From NCBI GenBank assembly GCA_002733505.1, contig NVVW01000020.1:1-52026 (forward strand): a stretch of 52,026 nt of DNA, given 5' to 3'. Below the pieces are notes generated by a model. The model saw only the letters and a list, made by a program, of their open reading frames with translations. It had not been told where the DNA came from and did no database searches. Both the position numbers and the translations under genes were made by a program. The stretch comes from Methylophaga sp. (GTDB lineage Bacteria; Pseudomonadota; Gammaproteobacteria; Nitrosococcales; Methylophagaceae). Below, piece by piece: positions 1-9,697 of this stretch. Numbering within the stretch: position 1 is the stretch's first letter; each line of letters begins with the position of its first letter.

Positions 1-68
1 GCAGGTAATGGCTAGCCCTTATCAAACATTGCAACGAAAGGCTGGTTTTCTAGCTTTTGGTCTGAAAT

Positions 69-131
69 TTACAGATTGAATGATTATGGGTATATACCCA
101 AGACTCCCGCTAACCACATGCGGGAGTGACG
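69..131. repeat. Partial copies of the MITE-like TATACCC repeat
   Basis: Bases 69-94 read as the inverted left end of the repeat family seen complete at 15855-16012 (a TTGAATGATTATGGGTATA-type end). They run into a perfect 12-base palindrome GGGTATATACCC (88-99). Directly after it lies a hairpin with arms ACTCCCGC (103-110) and GCGGGAGT (120-127), which is the same hairpin found inside the copies near 9540 and 15950. It looks like two rearranged partial copies joined at their ends. No gene is seen in 1-167; ppa ends at 168. Confidence 0.6.
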
Positions 132-167
132 GCAGGGTGAAAACCTGCAAATTCAATATATGTATGC

Positions 168-707
168 TTAAAACTGTGGCTTAACAGGTGCATCGTTATA
201 ACGTGCCAGACTTTCCATGATTTCCGCTTTAGCTTCTTCTATGCCAACCCATCCGTCTAATTTTACCCATTTATTCTTTTCTAAATCTTTGTAATGTTCA
301 AAAAAGTGAGCCAATTTATCAAGCTTACGCTTTGCTATATCACCAATATCTTGAACGTCGTCATACATAGGATCATGTGGCACTGCAACAATTTTAGCAT
401 CCTCACCTGATTCATCTGTCATCTTGAGCATGCCTACTGGACGGCATTGCACCACGCTACCACTAATCAATGCATAAGGGCTCATCACCAACACATCAAC
501 AGGATCGCCATCATCAGATAAGGTGTGAGGGATATAACCATAATTACAGGGATAAAACATGGCTGTATTCATAAAACGATCTACAAATAAAGCGCCTGTT
601 TCCTTGTCTACTTCATATTTAACGGGATCAGAATGCGATGGGATTTCAATGATAACGTTAATATCATCCGGTAGATTTTTGCCTGAGCCGACACGATCAA
701 GATTCAT
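168..707 (-). CDS. ppa: Inorganic pyrophosphatase (soluble, family I)
   Basis: Cytoplasmic enzyme that hydrolyses pyrophosphate to two phosphates and pulls biosynthetic reactions forward. The 179-residue length is typical of bacterial family I enzymes. The signature D66-G-D-P-V-D71-V with metal-binding aspartates is intact, as are the EIP (21-23) and GYIP (57-60) blocks that line the active site. A GGAG ribosome-binding site sits about 10 bases before the ATG. It stands alone, on the opposite strand from the membrane pyrophosphatase gene hppA 2.7 kb away, so the cell has both a soluble and an ion-pumping route for pyrophosphate. Confidence 0.96.
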   Translation of the reverse strand: MNLDRVGSGKNLPDDINVIIEIPSHSDPVKYEVDKETGALFVDRFMNTAMFYPCNYGYIPHTLSDDGDPVDVLVMSPYALISGSVVQCRPVGMLKMTDESGEDAKIVAVPHDPMYDDVQDIGDIAKRKLDKLAHFFEHYKDLEKNKWVKLDGWVGIEEAKAEIMESLARYNDAPVKPQF

Positions 708-791
708 TAGGGGATTGCTCCGAAATTAGAAAAGTTTCTGATTATATACCTAAAAGAGCGACTTAGAAATGTGCATTTTATTTTATTCTGA

Positions 792-1283
792 CTAATGAAG
801 ACTTAGCAATGCTTGTACTAAAAGCGAAATATCTTTTTTTTGCCTTACATCAACTTCAAACAACGGTGGATTTAATGACATAGATTTCAACTCAACGCGA
901 TAGTCTTCTAAGCTTGTTTTTTTTGTTAAGTCCATTTGTGCTACACCAACTACAATATTAGTCTCAGTGATAAAGTCACTAAATGTATTTAGAAAGAACT
1001 TCAGATCTGCTATAGGATTTTCGCGAGAATTATCAATAAGCAACGCTAATCCTATGCAGTCAGAACTTAAAATATCAGCCATGAGTTCCAATTGTTCTTG
1101 GTCTAATGTTCCATATAACTGAATTTTTCTGCCATTCTCCAGTTTTAAAACACCATAAGCCATAGTAGTAGCCTGAAATTCTTTTTTTATAGCTGTATCA
1201 CTTACACTGACAGCTCTAATTGCAGTCTTTACACCTGCTCTTATTGAGCCCGTAAAAATAATTTTAGGGTCATTTTCAGCCAT
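792..1283 (-). CDS. MglA/Arf-like small GTPase homologue with a broken P-loop
   Basis: A 163-residue protein resembling the small cytoplasmic GTP-binding proteins of COG2229, which usually work with Roadblock/LC7 or signalling proteins. The strand-loop KIIFTGSIRAGVKTAI near residues 7-22 aligns with the usual phosphate-binding loop, but the glycine-lysine pair is broken by a valine (GVKT instead of GKTT). The switch-II-like LYGTLDQEQLE and a guanine-recognition-like AQMDL are present but altered. It starts inside the end of the upstream gene (8-base overlap) with a GGGAG ribosome-binding site, so the two are translationally coupled. The fold assignment is fairly safe; nucleotide binding is doubtful. 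No Roadblock gene is visible in the window. Confidence 0.65.
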   Translation of the reverse strand: MAENDPKIIFTGSIRAGVKTAIRAVSVSDTAIKKEFQATTMAYGVLKLENGRKIQLYGTLDQEQLELMADILSSDCIGLALLIDNSRENPIADLKFFLNTFSDFITETNIVVGVAQMDLTKKTSLEDYRVELKSMSLNPPLFEVDVRQKKDISLLVQALLSLH

Positions 1284-2430
1284 TACTTTCTACTCCCTTA
1301 AATTTTTTCATAGTGCGGGAAAATAAATTCATTTTACGGGGTGATTCCAAACCTAGTGGCAATATCAAATTATCCGATTCACGGTTTGCCAAACCTGACA
1401 TACCCAAAACATAACTCGCTGTAATAAATGAAAACAAATACCTCTGATGCACCTTTAGCACTTCTGTTAAATTAATTACTGTTCGTGGATATCGCACCCA
1501 GCATGCCGTAATTCGTAATGCTTCCGGCGTTAAAACAAGGCGTGTTAAATTCGGCCAGCCAAGAAGATATAAAGCACTGTCTAAAGGGATCCCTCGCGGC
1601 AAGCGTCCTCGCGACGTCCATAAAGCAATTTTCCACATAAATGTATCAAGTCTTTGGTAGTTTTTATGTTTTTTGCAGTGCAATGCTGCTTTTGGGGCCA
1701 TTAATGATTCTAATTTGATATCTGATTTGGCAATAGCACTAGAATCCAAAGAAACAGAACAAATTGATTTTAATTGTTGATCCGACATTTCAATATAAAT
1801 TTGATTACTCTCAGAAAATATAAGTATAGGTTTCCACAAGCCCGTTATTTTAACCGCACAATTTTCTTTTTTTGCTTGCTGATAAGCCTGTTTCAAATAA
1901 ACAAGAAAATGCTCTTCCATATTAAAAAATATTCTGTCTAAATTGACTGCACGACGTAAGTCAACGTCTTCTGCTTCTCCCACAAAAGCTATCATTTCTT
2001 TTTCATTCAATTGTTGATCAAGGTTTTCCAGAACGGGCGTTTGGGAGGTTGAGGCTTCAATGTTTTCATCCTGAGTAATAACATTGTCTAGTTTCTGTGC
2101 GCTTACTTTTGGGGGAATAAAACCACTAACTTTTTCAATAATAGTAATAAGGTGACTTGCAATCATTGGTTTTCGTAAGAAGTAATGCTCATCCGGATCA
2201 ATTAGCTTTACTGAAGTCAGTATTATAGGCAAATCCGGATATGTATTTTTTAATCTTAATAATTCATTATCAATACCTGCGCTATCCATATTGATTAAAA
2301 ACACTTCTGCAACATCTTCTTCACTTATTTCACAGCAATTATTACAAAACTTTTGGAAAAAAAATTTAAGCGTATCGCAACTTCTTTCGTCCATCCCTAA
2401 TGCATGAATTTTTATCATTACTTTCTGCAT
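1276..2430 (-). CDS. Receiver-like domain protein with uncharacterised C-terminal half
   Basis: A 384-residue cytoplasmic protein. Residues about 4-100 look like a response-regulator receiver domain: an Asp at 49 after a hydrophobic strand (FLINMD), Thr72 at the end of the next strand, and a Lys-Pro pair at 87-88 (FLRKP). Some acidic-pocket residues are not obvious, so phosphorylation is uncertain. Residues about 110-140 form a polar linker. The rest, including WTSRGRLPRGIPLDSALYLL, matches no domain I can name with confidence; it may contain a winged-helix-like segment. It overlaps the GTPase-like gene downstream, suggesting one signalling or polarity module. Function unknown. Confidence 0.6.
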   Translation of the reverse strand: MQKVMIKIHALGMDERSCDTLKFFFQKFCNNCCEISEEDVAEVFLINMDSAGIDNELLRLKNTYPDLPIILTSVKLIDPDEHYFLRKPMIASHLITIIEKVSGFIPPKVSAQKLDNVITQDENIEASTSQTPVLENLDQQLNEKEMIAFVGEAEDVDLRRAVNLDRIFFNMEEHFLVYLKQAYQQAKKENCAVKITGLWKPILIFSESNQIYIEMSDQQLKSICSVSLDSSAIAKSDIKLESLMAPKAALHCKKHKNYQRLDTFMWKIALWTSRGRLPRGIPLDSALYLLGWPNLTRLVLTPEALRITACWVRYPRTVINLTEVLKVHQRYLFSFITASYVLGMSGLANRESDNLILPLGLESPRKMNLFSRTMKKFKGVESNG

Positions 2431-2479
2431 AAATCCTTATCCTAATCCTAAATCGATGAACCGTTTTTTTTATCAAGGT

Positions 2480-3271
2480 TTAAATAATAGTCAAATACAC
2501 ACATCCCACTAACAATACAGCAGAAAACATCAACTTCAACATTACTATAGGTAATCTCGTAGCAAGTTTTACTCCAACTATAGCAAATATCGAACTAGTA
2601 CTGATTATTCCCAAAAATGCTGGCCAATAGATAAATCCAGATCCCAAGTTTATCGTACCACCCTCTTGTGCTTGACCAAAAATAATAAAACCCGTCACGG
2701 CCGCAACTGCAATGGGCAAACCACAGGTAGCAGAAGTGCCGATAGCACGTTGGATAGATTGATTTGCCATCACTAAATAAGGTACAACCAGTGTTCCTCC
2801 TCCAATTCCTAATAACGCTGAAATAATACCCACCGTACTTCCAAAACTAATTAACACCGGCTTTCTTAATAACTGTTGATGTACCGTTGCTGGATTAGGA
2901 AGCCATATTTTAATCGCAGCGAATAGCAGATAAACTGCAAAAAACTGCTGTAAAAATTGACCACTCAATTGTGTAGCTAAAGCAGCGCCTAACAAACCGC
3001 CTAACACTAAGCCTGGCACCAGTTTTTTTACAATCTTCCAATCGACATATTGATGCTGGTGATGACCGTAAGCCGAAATCACTGAAGTAATAATAATAGT
3101 CATTAATGATGTTGCCACAGCCATATGCATCAGCTGCGACCCTAACAAACCCTGCCAGCTAAAAACGAATAACAATGCAGGCACTATAATCACACCGCCA
3201 CCTAGACCGAGTAAACCTGAAGATAAGCCTGATAAAACACCAATTAGTGCAAAAATAATCCATTCGAGCAT
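2480..3271 (-). CDS. TauE/SafE family sulfite/organosulfonate exporter-like membrane protein
   Basis: A 263-residue inner-membrane protein with about eight hydrophobic segments arranged as two similar halves. Each half begins with the glycine-rich family motif (GLLGLGGGVIIVP near residue 20 and SALLGIGGGTLVVPY near 150), which is diagnostic of the TauE/SafE family. Members export sulfite, sulfonates or sulfoacetate, but the substrate cannot be told from sequence. It lies downstream of the divergent hppA start and on the same strand as the two signalling-like genes, with no clear functional link. Confidence 0.85.
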   Translation of the reverse strand: MLEWIIFALIGVLSGLSSGLLGLGGGVIIVPALLFVFSWQGLLGSQLMHMAVATSLMTIIITSVISAYGHHQHQYVDWKIVKKLVPGLVLGGLLGAALATQLSGQFLQQFFAVYLLFAAIKIWLPNPATVHQQLLRKPVLISFGSTVGIISALLGIGGGTLVVPYLVMANQSIQRAIGTSATCGLPIAVAAVTGFIIFGQAQEGGTINLGSGFIYWPAFLGIISTSSIFAIVGVKLATRLPIVMLKLMFSAVLLVGCVYLTII

Positions 3272-3416
3272 ATTTTTATAAATCGTCTGTAATGTGAGAT
3301 AAATTTGTTGACTACTTTACACTTCACTCTAATACGCGTATAAAAAAGTTTCGCATTGCGAATAAAAACAGTACAGTTCAATCGTATTTCTAATAATTTA
3401 CAGTGAGGTTTGACCT

Positions 3417-5453
3417 ATGACATCGTTAAGTTACCTACCCGTAGTGCTGGGGGTTTTTGGTTTATTCTGCGCATTTTTAGTTTATAACAAAATGAAGGCA
3501 TCGCCGGCAGGCTCAGGAAAAGTTGTTGAGATTGGTGATCAAATTCATTTAGGTGCTATGGTTTTTATGAAGGCTGAATATTCACGCCTCGCTATTTTTT
3601 GTCTAATTTGTATTGTTGCCCTTGGCTTATCTGATCTGGGTTGGAATTCAGCATTTGCCTTTTTAGTAGGTGCCATTTGTTCAGGAAGTGCTGGTTATAT
3701 CGGCATGTATGCCGCAACCAAAGCCAATGTCCGCACCGCTACTGCCGCACAAGACCAAGGTGCTTCAGCCGCATTAACGGTTGCCTTCTTTGGTGGTTCG
3801 GTAATGGGCCTCACTATCGCTGCAATGGGCTTATTAGGTTTGGGGATCTTGTATTTAGCTTTCGGAAGCGACCCTCATACCGCACATGTTATTCATGGCT
3901 TTGGTATGGGCGCATCATCTGTTGCTCTATTCTCTCGTGTTGGCGGTGGTATTTTTACTAAAAGTGCTGATATCGGTGCGGATTTAGTAGGTAAACTTGA
4001 AGCAGGTATTCCTGAGGATGATCCGCGCAATCCAGGCGTTATTGCTGATAATGTAGGCGATAATGTAGGCGATGTTGCCGGAATGGGATCAGATATTTTT
4101 GAATCGTATTGTGGCTCGATGATTGCCAGTATCGCTATTGCTGCCACCATGAGTGCCGCGGCAATTGCAACATTAGCTCACGGTGAAAATGGCCAACAAG
4201 TATTAATGTTTATGCCATTGGCATTAGCTTCTGTTGGTTTGCTCTGCTCAATTGCAGGTATTTTTGCGGTTACAGTCTTCTCGGCTAAGAGCCCTGAAGT
4301 AGCGCTACGTATCGGTACAATGGGCTCTTCTATCTTATTTATCGCTGTAGCTTATATTCTTATTACACAACTAGGCGGCACCATTAATGTATGGATAGCG
4401 GTACTCACTGGTGCAATTGGTGGCATTATTATTGGCCTAGTTACCGAATACTACACGGGTGGCGCACCGGTAAGAAAACTGGCTAAAGATGGTGAAACTG
4501 GCCCCGCTACTGTCATTATTAGCGGTCTAGCGCTGGGCATGCAGTCTGTTGCTATTCCCGTGCTTACTATTGCAGCTATTATCTATACTTCAAGCCACTT
4601 TGCGGGTTTGTATGGTGTAGGTATTGCTGCAGTAGGCATGTTAGCGACCGTGGGGATCACCATGGCGATTGATGCTTATGGCCCAGTTGCTGATAATGCC
4701 GGCGGTATTGCAGAGATGGCTGAAATGGGAGCTGAAACCCGTGAAATTACCGATTCATTGGATGAACTAGGCAATACTACAGCTGCTATTGGCAAAGGTT
4801 TTGCCATTGGTGCTGCAGCGTTAGCGGCCTTAGCATTAATTGGCGCCTACATTGAAACGGTGAATGTCGAATCCATCAAACAAGGCGGCGAAGCAATGAT
4901 GCTACTAATCAACGATCCTATTGTTTTGGTTGGCATGTTCTTAGGGGGCATTTTCCCATTCTTAGTAAGCTCAATGACCATGACAGCTGTCGGTGACGCG
5001 GCGTTCGATATGATCCACGAAATTCGTCGTCAATTTAGAGAAATACCTGGTTTGTTAGAAGGCACAGCAAAGCCTGATACAGCACGTTGCATCGATATTG
5101 CCACCAAAGCAGCCTTAAGAAAAATGATTATGCCGGGAGTGTTAGCCGTAGGCGCTCCCATAGTAGTCGGATTTGGCCTTGGCCCAGTCGCATTGGGCGG
5201 TATGCTGGGTGGTGCTTTAATTACCGGTGTGATGATGGCATTAATGATGGCTAATGCCGGTGGTGCGTGGGATAACGCTAAAAAGTATGTTGAAAAAGGC
5301 AATCTTGGTGGCAAAGGTTCAGATGTACACACCGCTGTTGTAATCGGTGATACAGTGGGTGATCCATTAAAAGACACATCTGGCCCAGCTATGAATATCT
5401 TAATTAATGTAATGGCCATTGTGAGCTTAGTTATTGCACCTTTGCTAGTTTGA
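3417..5453 (+). CDS. hppA: Membrane-bound ion-pumping pyrophosphatase, K+-dependent type
   Basis: A 678-residue integral membrane enzyme (about 16 segments) that couples pyrophosphate hydrolysis to export of H+ and/or Na+. The pyrophosphate/Mg site is intact: [11 protein letters not shown] and [16 protein letters not shown]. In the subtype motif [10 protein letters not shown] the residue after the two threonines is Ala456, followed by Gly459, which is the pattern of the K+-dependent branch (K+-independent pumps carry Lys there). That branch includes both Na+ and H+ pumps, so the ion is undecided. GAGG precedes the ATG. The stop codon has been rebuilt by a MITE insertion (see 5452-5590). Confidence 0.95.
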   Translation: MTSLSYLPVVLGVFGLFCAFLVYNKMKASPAGSGKVVEIGDQIHLGAMVFMKAEYSRLAIFCLICIVALGLSDLGWNSAFAFLVGAICSGSAGYIGMYAATKANVRTATAAQDQGASAALTVAFFGGSVMGLTIAAMGLLGLGILYLAFGSDPHTAHVIHGFGMGASSVALFSRVGGGIFTKSADIGADLVGKLEAGIPEDDPRNPGVIADNVGDNVGDVAGMGSDIFESYCGSMIASIAIAATMSAAAIATLAHGENGQQVLMFMPLALASVGLLCSIAGIFAVTVFSAKSPEVALRIGTMGSSILFIAVAYILITQLGGTINVWIAVLTGAIGGIIIGLVTEYYTGGAPVRKLAKDGETGPATVIISGLALGMQSVAIPVLTIAAIIYTSSHFAGLYGVGIAAVGMLATVGITMAIDAYGPVADNAGGIAEMAEMGAETREITDSLDELGNTTAAIGKGFAIGAAALAALALIGAYIETVNVESIKQGGEAMMLLINDPIVLVGMFLGGIFPFLVSSMTMTAVGDAAFDMIHEIRRQFREIPGLLEGTAKPDTARCIDIATKAALRKMIMPGVLAVGAPIVVGFGLGPVALGGMLGGALITGVMMALMMANAGGAWDNAKKYVEKGNLGGKGSDVHTAVVIGDTVGDPLKDTSGPAMNILINVMAIVSLVIAPLLV

Positions 5454-5590
5454 GACCTTTGCACGAGTCGTCTTTTTCGCCATGCCTGCGTTAAAAATAG
5501 TTTCAAAATGCTCATTTACACCAGTAAACTGCGCTTTTTCAACTATTTTTGCCTTGTCCTGACCAAAAATACTTATCGTGCAAGGGTCTC
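5452..5590. mobile_element. 139-bp MITE with GAGACC ends and 5-bp target duplication
   Basis: The left end GAGACCTTTGCACGA (5452-5466) and right end TCGTGCAAGGGTCTC (5576-5590) are inverted repeats matching at 14 of 15 positions. They are flanked by a direct duplication AGTTT (5447-5451 and 5591-5595). A second inverted pair AAAAATAGTT / AACTATTTTT (5493-5502, 5541-5550) lies inside. There is no coding capacity, so it must have been mobilised in trans. The GAGACC-type ends recall IS5-group transposons, which is inference. Removing the element plus one AGTTT restores CTA GTT TAA as the end of hppA. Confidence 0.85.
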
Positions 5591-5620
5591 AGTTTAAAAT
5601 ATTCACTCAGCACCATAATT

Positions 5621-5651
5621 AAAGGCCTCGCTATTGCGCGGCCTTTTTTTT
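5621..5651. terminator. Intrinsic terminator between hppA and fbpC
   Basis: A hairpin AAAGGCC-T-CGC / GCG-C-GGCC with a four-base loop is followed by eight T residues. It suits hppA on the plus strand and, with an A-run on the other side, may also serve the convergent fbpCBA operon. The MITE at 5452-5590 lies between hppA and this terminator. Confidence 0.75.
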
Positions 5652-5664
5652 GCCTCTGTTGCTG

Positions 5665-6720
5665 TTATTGTCCGTCAAACAGTATGGCTGCATGTGGCAG
5701 TACGGTAACGGATACGGTGTCGCCTACCGATATTTTTTGAGCTAAGGCTAGGTTCACCACCAATATCGTTTTATTTATGGTAAGAGTGCATAGGTAATTC
5801 TCGCCATTAAAAACGCTATCAATTACCTTTGCTGATCCCGTATCATCACCTGAAATAGCAAGCTGATTAAACCTGATAAATTGTCGACACTTTTGGCCTT
5901 TTTCAAAGCCATGTTGTTTAGTTGAAAGTATCTCGCCTAGAATATTTGACATTATTCGGCGTTGATCTAGTACCTGCACATCAAGCCAGTTACCTTGTCC
6001 CATTGATTCAGCCAAAGCAGCAGAGCAAGGGTGTAAATATAAAAACTCGGCGGTGCCAGTTTGCACAATCTTGCCGCCCTCCATAAACGCCAGCTTATCC
6101 GCAAACGCAAATGCTTCTGCCTTATTATGGGTCACAAAAATAGCCGCTACATTTCTTGCTTTCAGGATCTGACGGATATCAGCCATTAATTGTTGCCGCA
6201 AATTATGATCAACATTAGAAAACGGCTCATCCAGTAACAATATTTTAGGCTCAATGGCTAGCGCTCGAGCAATTGCTATACGCTGTTGCTGTCCGCCAGA
6301 TAACTCATGTGGGTAAGATCCATCATAGCCAGCCATTTTAACCAACTCAAGCAATGATTTAGCTGATAACTCTGCTTGTTGTTTAGGCTCTTTAATACCG
6401 TAACAAATGTTCTCTAACACGGTCATATGCGGAAATAAGGCATAATCTTGGAATATAATGCCTATACCTCTTTTATCGGCAGCTAATACCGTGTCAACTG
6501 AAGAAATGATTTCTTCCCCAATTGAAATAGTGCCATATTGCAGTGGCAATAGCCCGGCAACCGCTTTCAACACTGTTGTTTTACCTGATCCACTTTGTCC
6601 TAATAAACACAAAATCTCATTAGCTAGTACCTTGAGAGATAATTGTTCCAACACTTTGTTGTCGCCATAGAAAACAGATAATTCATCAACACTCAATGCA
6701 ATTTCAGGAAATTCATTCAT
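5665..6720 (-). CDS. fbpC: Fe(III) ABC importer, ATP-binding protein
   Basis: A 351-residue cytoplasmic ATPase subunit that powers uptake of ferric iron. Walker A is GQSGSGKTT (41-49), the ABC signature is LSGGQQQR, and Walker B is ILLLDEPFSNVD. A long C-terminal region from about residue 240 fits the regulatory/TOBE domain of FbpC/CysA-type ATPases. The start overlaps the end of the permease gene by 4 bases, so fbpA-fbpB-fbpC read as one operon on the minus strand. Iron as substrate comes from the permease and binding protein next door. Confidence 0.88.
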   Translation of the reverse strand: MNEFPEIALSVDELSVFYGDNKVLEQLSLKVLANEILCLLGQSGSGKTTVLKAVAGLLPLQYGTISIGEEIISSVDTVLAADKRGIGIIFQDYALFPHMTVLENICYGIKEPKQQAELSAKSLLELVKMAGYDGSYPHELSGGQQQRIAIARALAIEPKILLLDEPFSNVDHNLRQQLMADIRQILKARNVAAIFVTHNKAEAFAFADKLAFMEGGKIVQTGTAEFLYLHPCSAALAESMGQGNWLDVQVLDQRRIMSNILGEILSTKQHGFEKGQKCRQFIRFNQLAISGDDTGSAKVIDSVFNGENYLCTLTINKTILVVNLALAQKISVGDTVSVTVLPHAAILFDGQ

Positions 6721-8345
6721 TGTGGGGATTTACCTGTTTGAGTCAACCTTATTACCGGAATCAAACCCGCCAATACAATTAAAATAGCAGCAACCGCAGC
6801 ATGCTCTAAGTGTTCATCAGATACAAATTGATAAACATAAGTTGCTAGAGTATCAAAGTTAAAAGGCCTTAACAGTAGCGCTGCCGGCAACTCTTTCATA
6901 CACTCAATGAAAACCAATAAAACAGCTGTAAACAAGCCCTTTTTCATTAAGGGCATATGAATAGAAAACAATGTCTGTACATTAGACTTTCCTAATGTTT
7001 TTGATGCCATATCAAGCGATGGACTGATATTTAAAAAACTTGATTCAATAACACCGTTTGCAACCGCTTGGAAGCGAACAACAAAGGCAAATATTAAGGC
7101 GAATATCGTGCCCGATAAAAATAGACCCGGGGGTTGATAACCCAAGCTCACTAACCATTCATTCACACTGGTTTCAAACAATGTCATAGAGATCAGCACG
7201 CCTATTGCTAACACGGTACTCGGGATTATGTAACTCATCATGCTTATTTTTAGCGGAACATGCGCGCTAGGTCTTGCTGATAAGCGCGTTGTATAAACAA
7301 ATAAAACAGCAATAATGGTTGTTATCACCGCCGCTACTAGCGCTAGCCACACACTTTGCAACAGTACCTGCCACAATACGTCTTGCCAACCCACCGCAAA
7401 ATAATTTATTGCATAATCCACCAAAATCATCACTGGCACAATAAACCCTGCCATTATCAGCATTAAGCACCAGGCGACAGCAGCCAGAGACTGACGCTTA
7501 TTTAATTTAAACTTTGTCATTTTAGCCGTGGATTTTTGGTAAAAACGTTGCCGACCTCGTTGCCAGCGCTCAATAGCCAATAAGCCCACCACACTCAGCA
7601 ACATAAACATCGATATTTTGGCGGCAGCAGAAAGTGATCCATGACCAAGCCAACTATCGTAAACCGCGGTGGTTAAGGTGTTAACAGCAAAATAATGGAC
7701 CGTTGCAAAGTCTCCTAAGGCCTCTGCGCCAATAAAAATCAACCCAACGACAATTGCTGGTCGACACAGTGGCAATGAAACCTTCTTAAAACTTTGCCAT
7801 GGCGACAAACCTAAGGTGCGGCTCACTTGAAATAGGCTGGCACCTTGTTCAAGAAAGCTAGTACGAGCAATCAAATAAAGGTATGGATATAACACCAAAG
7901 CCAACATTAGTGCCGCGCCATAGACATTGCGAATTTCAAAGAACCAATATTCTCCCATAGCAGTATTTGCTTGAAATACGCTACGAAGCGATCGTTGAAC
8001 CGGTCCAGAAAAATCTAATAAATCGGTATATATATAAGCAATAACATAAGCAGGCATAGCAAGTGGCAACATAAGCAACCACTGGAATTGTTGTCGCCAC
8101 TTAAAATCACACATCGCAATCAACCATGCACTTGGCAATGCAAAAATAGTAGAAAACAATAAAACCAAAAATACCAATTGCACGGTATTAATCACATAGT
8201 CCGTGAGTACCGTATTCCAAAGATGGACAAATAAATCAGTATCAGAGCCAAAACTCTGCAATAGTAATGCAATAATGGGCACAACTAAGAAAAGCGACAC
8301 GATCCATGACAGGCTGAGCCAAGCTCTTGGGTTTGTTGTTTGCAT
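6717..8345 (-). CDS. fbpB: Fe(III) ABC importer, fused permease
   Basis: A 542-residue inner-membrane protein with about twelve hydrophobic segments in two halves, each carrying a binding-protein-dependent transport loop (first half near ...RTLGLSPWQSFKKVSLPLCRPAI, second near ASKTLGKSNVQTLFSIHMPL). Such one-chain double permeases are typical of the FbpB/SfuB ferric importers. It is separated from fbpA by 58 bases that contain a partial TATACCC repeat end (around 8372-8386). Same operon as fbpC. Confidence 0.87.
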   Translation of the reverse strand: MQTTNPRAWLSLSWIVSLFLVVPIIALLLQSFGSDTDLFVHLWNTVLTDYVINTVQLVFLVLLFSTIFALPSAWLIAMCDFKWRQQFQWLLMLPLAMPAYVIAYIYTDLLDFSGPVQRSLRSVFQANTAMGEYWFFEIRNVYGAALMLALVLYPYLYLIARTSFLEQGASLFQVSRTLGLSPWQSFKKVSLPLCRPAIVVGLIFIGAEALGDFATVHYFAVNTLTTAVYDSWLGHGSLSAAAKISMFMLLSVVGLLAIERWQRGRQRFYQKSTAKMTKFKLNKRQSLAAVAWCLMLIMAGFIVPVMILVDYAINYFAVGWQDVLWQVLLQSVWLALVAAVITTIIAVLFVYTTRLSARPSAHVPLKISMMSYIIPSTVLAIGVLISMTLFETSVNEWLVSLGYQPPGLFLSGTIFALIFAFVVRFQAVANGVIESSFLNISPSLDMASKTLGKSNVQTLFSIHMPLMKKGLFTAVLLVFIECMKELPAALLLRPFNFDTLATYVYQFVSDEHLEHAAVAAILIVLAGLIPVIRLTQTGKSPQ

Positions 8346-8403
8346 TAAATTATCTCTAGTGTAATGCTAGATTATATACCCAAGGCTCTGTTAACCTTTA
8401 ATG

Positions 8404-9414
8404 TTAAAGATCAAACTTCACTTCATCTAGTAATTTATAAGCAGCAGCTTGATATTGCACAACCGTTGTTAACGGTAAGCTATCAGCCTTAAATTCACCC
8501 CATGACTTTACGGTTTCAGATGGCTCAACTATTGGATTAACAGGATATTCCATATTCAAAGACGCGTATAGACCTTGTGCTTTTTCACTACTTAGAAAAG
8601 CCATCAACGCTAGTGCGTTTTCTTTGTTAGGCGCATATTTTGTCATCGCAATACCTGAAATATTAATATGTGCACCGCGGTTTTTCTGGTTTGGGAAAAT
8701 AATACTTACCGCATCAGCCCAAGGCTTTTGCGCATCATCCATTAACATTTTCCCATAGTAATAACTATTGCCTAATGATACATCACAGATCCCTTCTTTA
8801 ATTGCCTTCACCTGTCCACGGTCATTGCCTTGTGGCTTACGTGCTAGATTTTCTTTAAGCTTTAATAACCATGCCTTGGTTTCTGCTTCTCCATAATGAG
8901 CAATCATGGAAGCTATAAGTGAAATATTATAGGGATGCTTGCCGCTACGGACGCATACTTTTCCTTTAAATCGCTCGCTAGCCAGATCTTCATAATCAAG
9001 GGCTTCTGCATTTTTAATGCGATCTTTAGAAGCATAAATAACTCTTGCTCTAGTGGTTAATGCAAACCAATGTGACTTATCATCGCGATACTGGCTAGGG
9101 ATGTTCTGTATCAATATTTCGCTTTCTACCGCCTGAGTTAGACCTTTTTCAGTTATCTCAATAAGACGATTAAAATCCGACGTTAGCACAATATCCGCAG
9201 GACTATATTTGCCCTCTCGCTTTAATCTCTCAGCAATGCCTTTTTTGGCATAGATAATATTAACGTTAATACCTGTTTCTTCGGTAAATTTTGCCGTAAT
9301 GGGATCAATTAAGAATGGCTGACGATACGAATAAATATTCACATCTTGCGCACTAACATTAGCTATAGGAAACAAAAAGATAACAACAAAAAGCGAGAGT
9401 AAACTATTTTTCAT
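8404..9414 (-). CDS. fbpA: Periplasmic Fe(III)-binding protein of an ABC importer
   Basis: A 336-residue exported protein with a signal peptide (1-22, cleavage after VSA). The mature start DVNIYSYRQPFLIDPI is typical of FbpA/FutA ferric-binding proteins. The iron-ligand tyrosine cluster YYY at 218-220 (GNSYYYGKM) is present. It delivers ferric iron to FbpBC encoded just downstream. The upstream region carries only a weak Fur-like stretch close to the start, and a MITE copy (9454-9606) lies behind it, so the native promoter may have been rearranged. Confidence 0.9.
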   Translation of the reverse strand: MKNSLLSLFVVIFLFPIANVSAQDVNIYSYRQPFLIDPITAKFTEETGINVNIIYAKKGIAERLKREGKYSPADIVLTSDFNRLIEITEKGLTQAVESEILIQNIPSQYRDDKSHWFALTTRARVIYASKDRIKNAEALDYEDLASERFKGKVCVRSGKHPYNISLIASMIAHYGEAETKAWLLKLKENLARKPQGNDRGQVKAIKEGICDVSLGNSYYYGKMLMDDAQKPWADAVSIIFPNQKNRGAHINISGIAMTKYAPNKENALALMAFLSSEKAQGLYASLNMEYPVNPIVEPSETVKSWGEFKADSLPLTTVVQYQAAAYKLLDEVKFDL

Positions 9415-9453
9415 CTAAATTTTCACCTTTAAAATTATGATTATTTAAAAATC

Positions 9454-9606
9454 TATACCCATGACCATTCAAAATACAGGAAATGATCCTTGGCCATCCC
9501 AGCATCCTTTTAGTTGGGATTCTGATTAAAACTATTAGACTCTCGCTAACAACATGCGGCAGTGACGGAGTAATGAAACCTGAATTTTCCAAGTTGTTTG
9601 GGTATC
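9454..9606. mobile_element. MITE-like TATACCC repeat, copy A
   Basis: A 153-base stretch colinear with the copy at 15855-16012. Both have a left end TATACCCATGACCATTC (TATACTCGTAATCATTC in the other), a hairpin of the ATCCC...GGGAT type, a second hairpin GACTCTCGC/GCGGCAGT, and a right end of the CAAGTTGTTTGGGTAT type. The terminal sequences are imperfect inverted repeats of one another. It fills most of the gap between fbpA and the next gene; the rest holds the Fur-like site. Confidence 0.6.
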
Positions 9607-9697
9607 GTGGAGACATGCAGTTCCAATTCTGTTTGGGTATAAATAAGAACGATTACTATTATATTACAAATTCAAAAGCATATAAACACTTTCATTC

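Noticed and set aside
5030..5515. A 161-codon minus-strand frame over the end of hppA
   Set aside because: Antisense shadow of a highly conserved coding region; low-complexity composition and no ribosome-binding site.
9431..9450. Fur-like stretch close to the fbpA start
   Set aside because: Only about 11 of 19 positions fit on the minus strand in a very AT-rich region; not better than chance.
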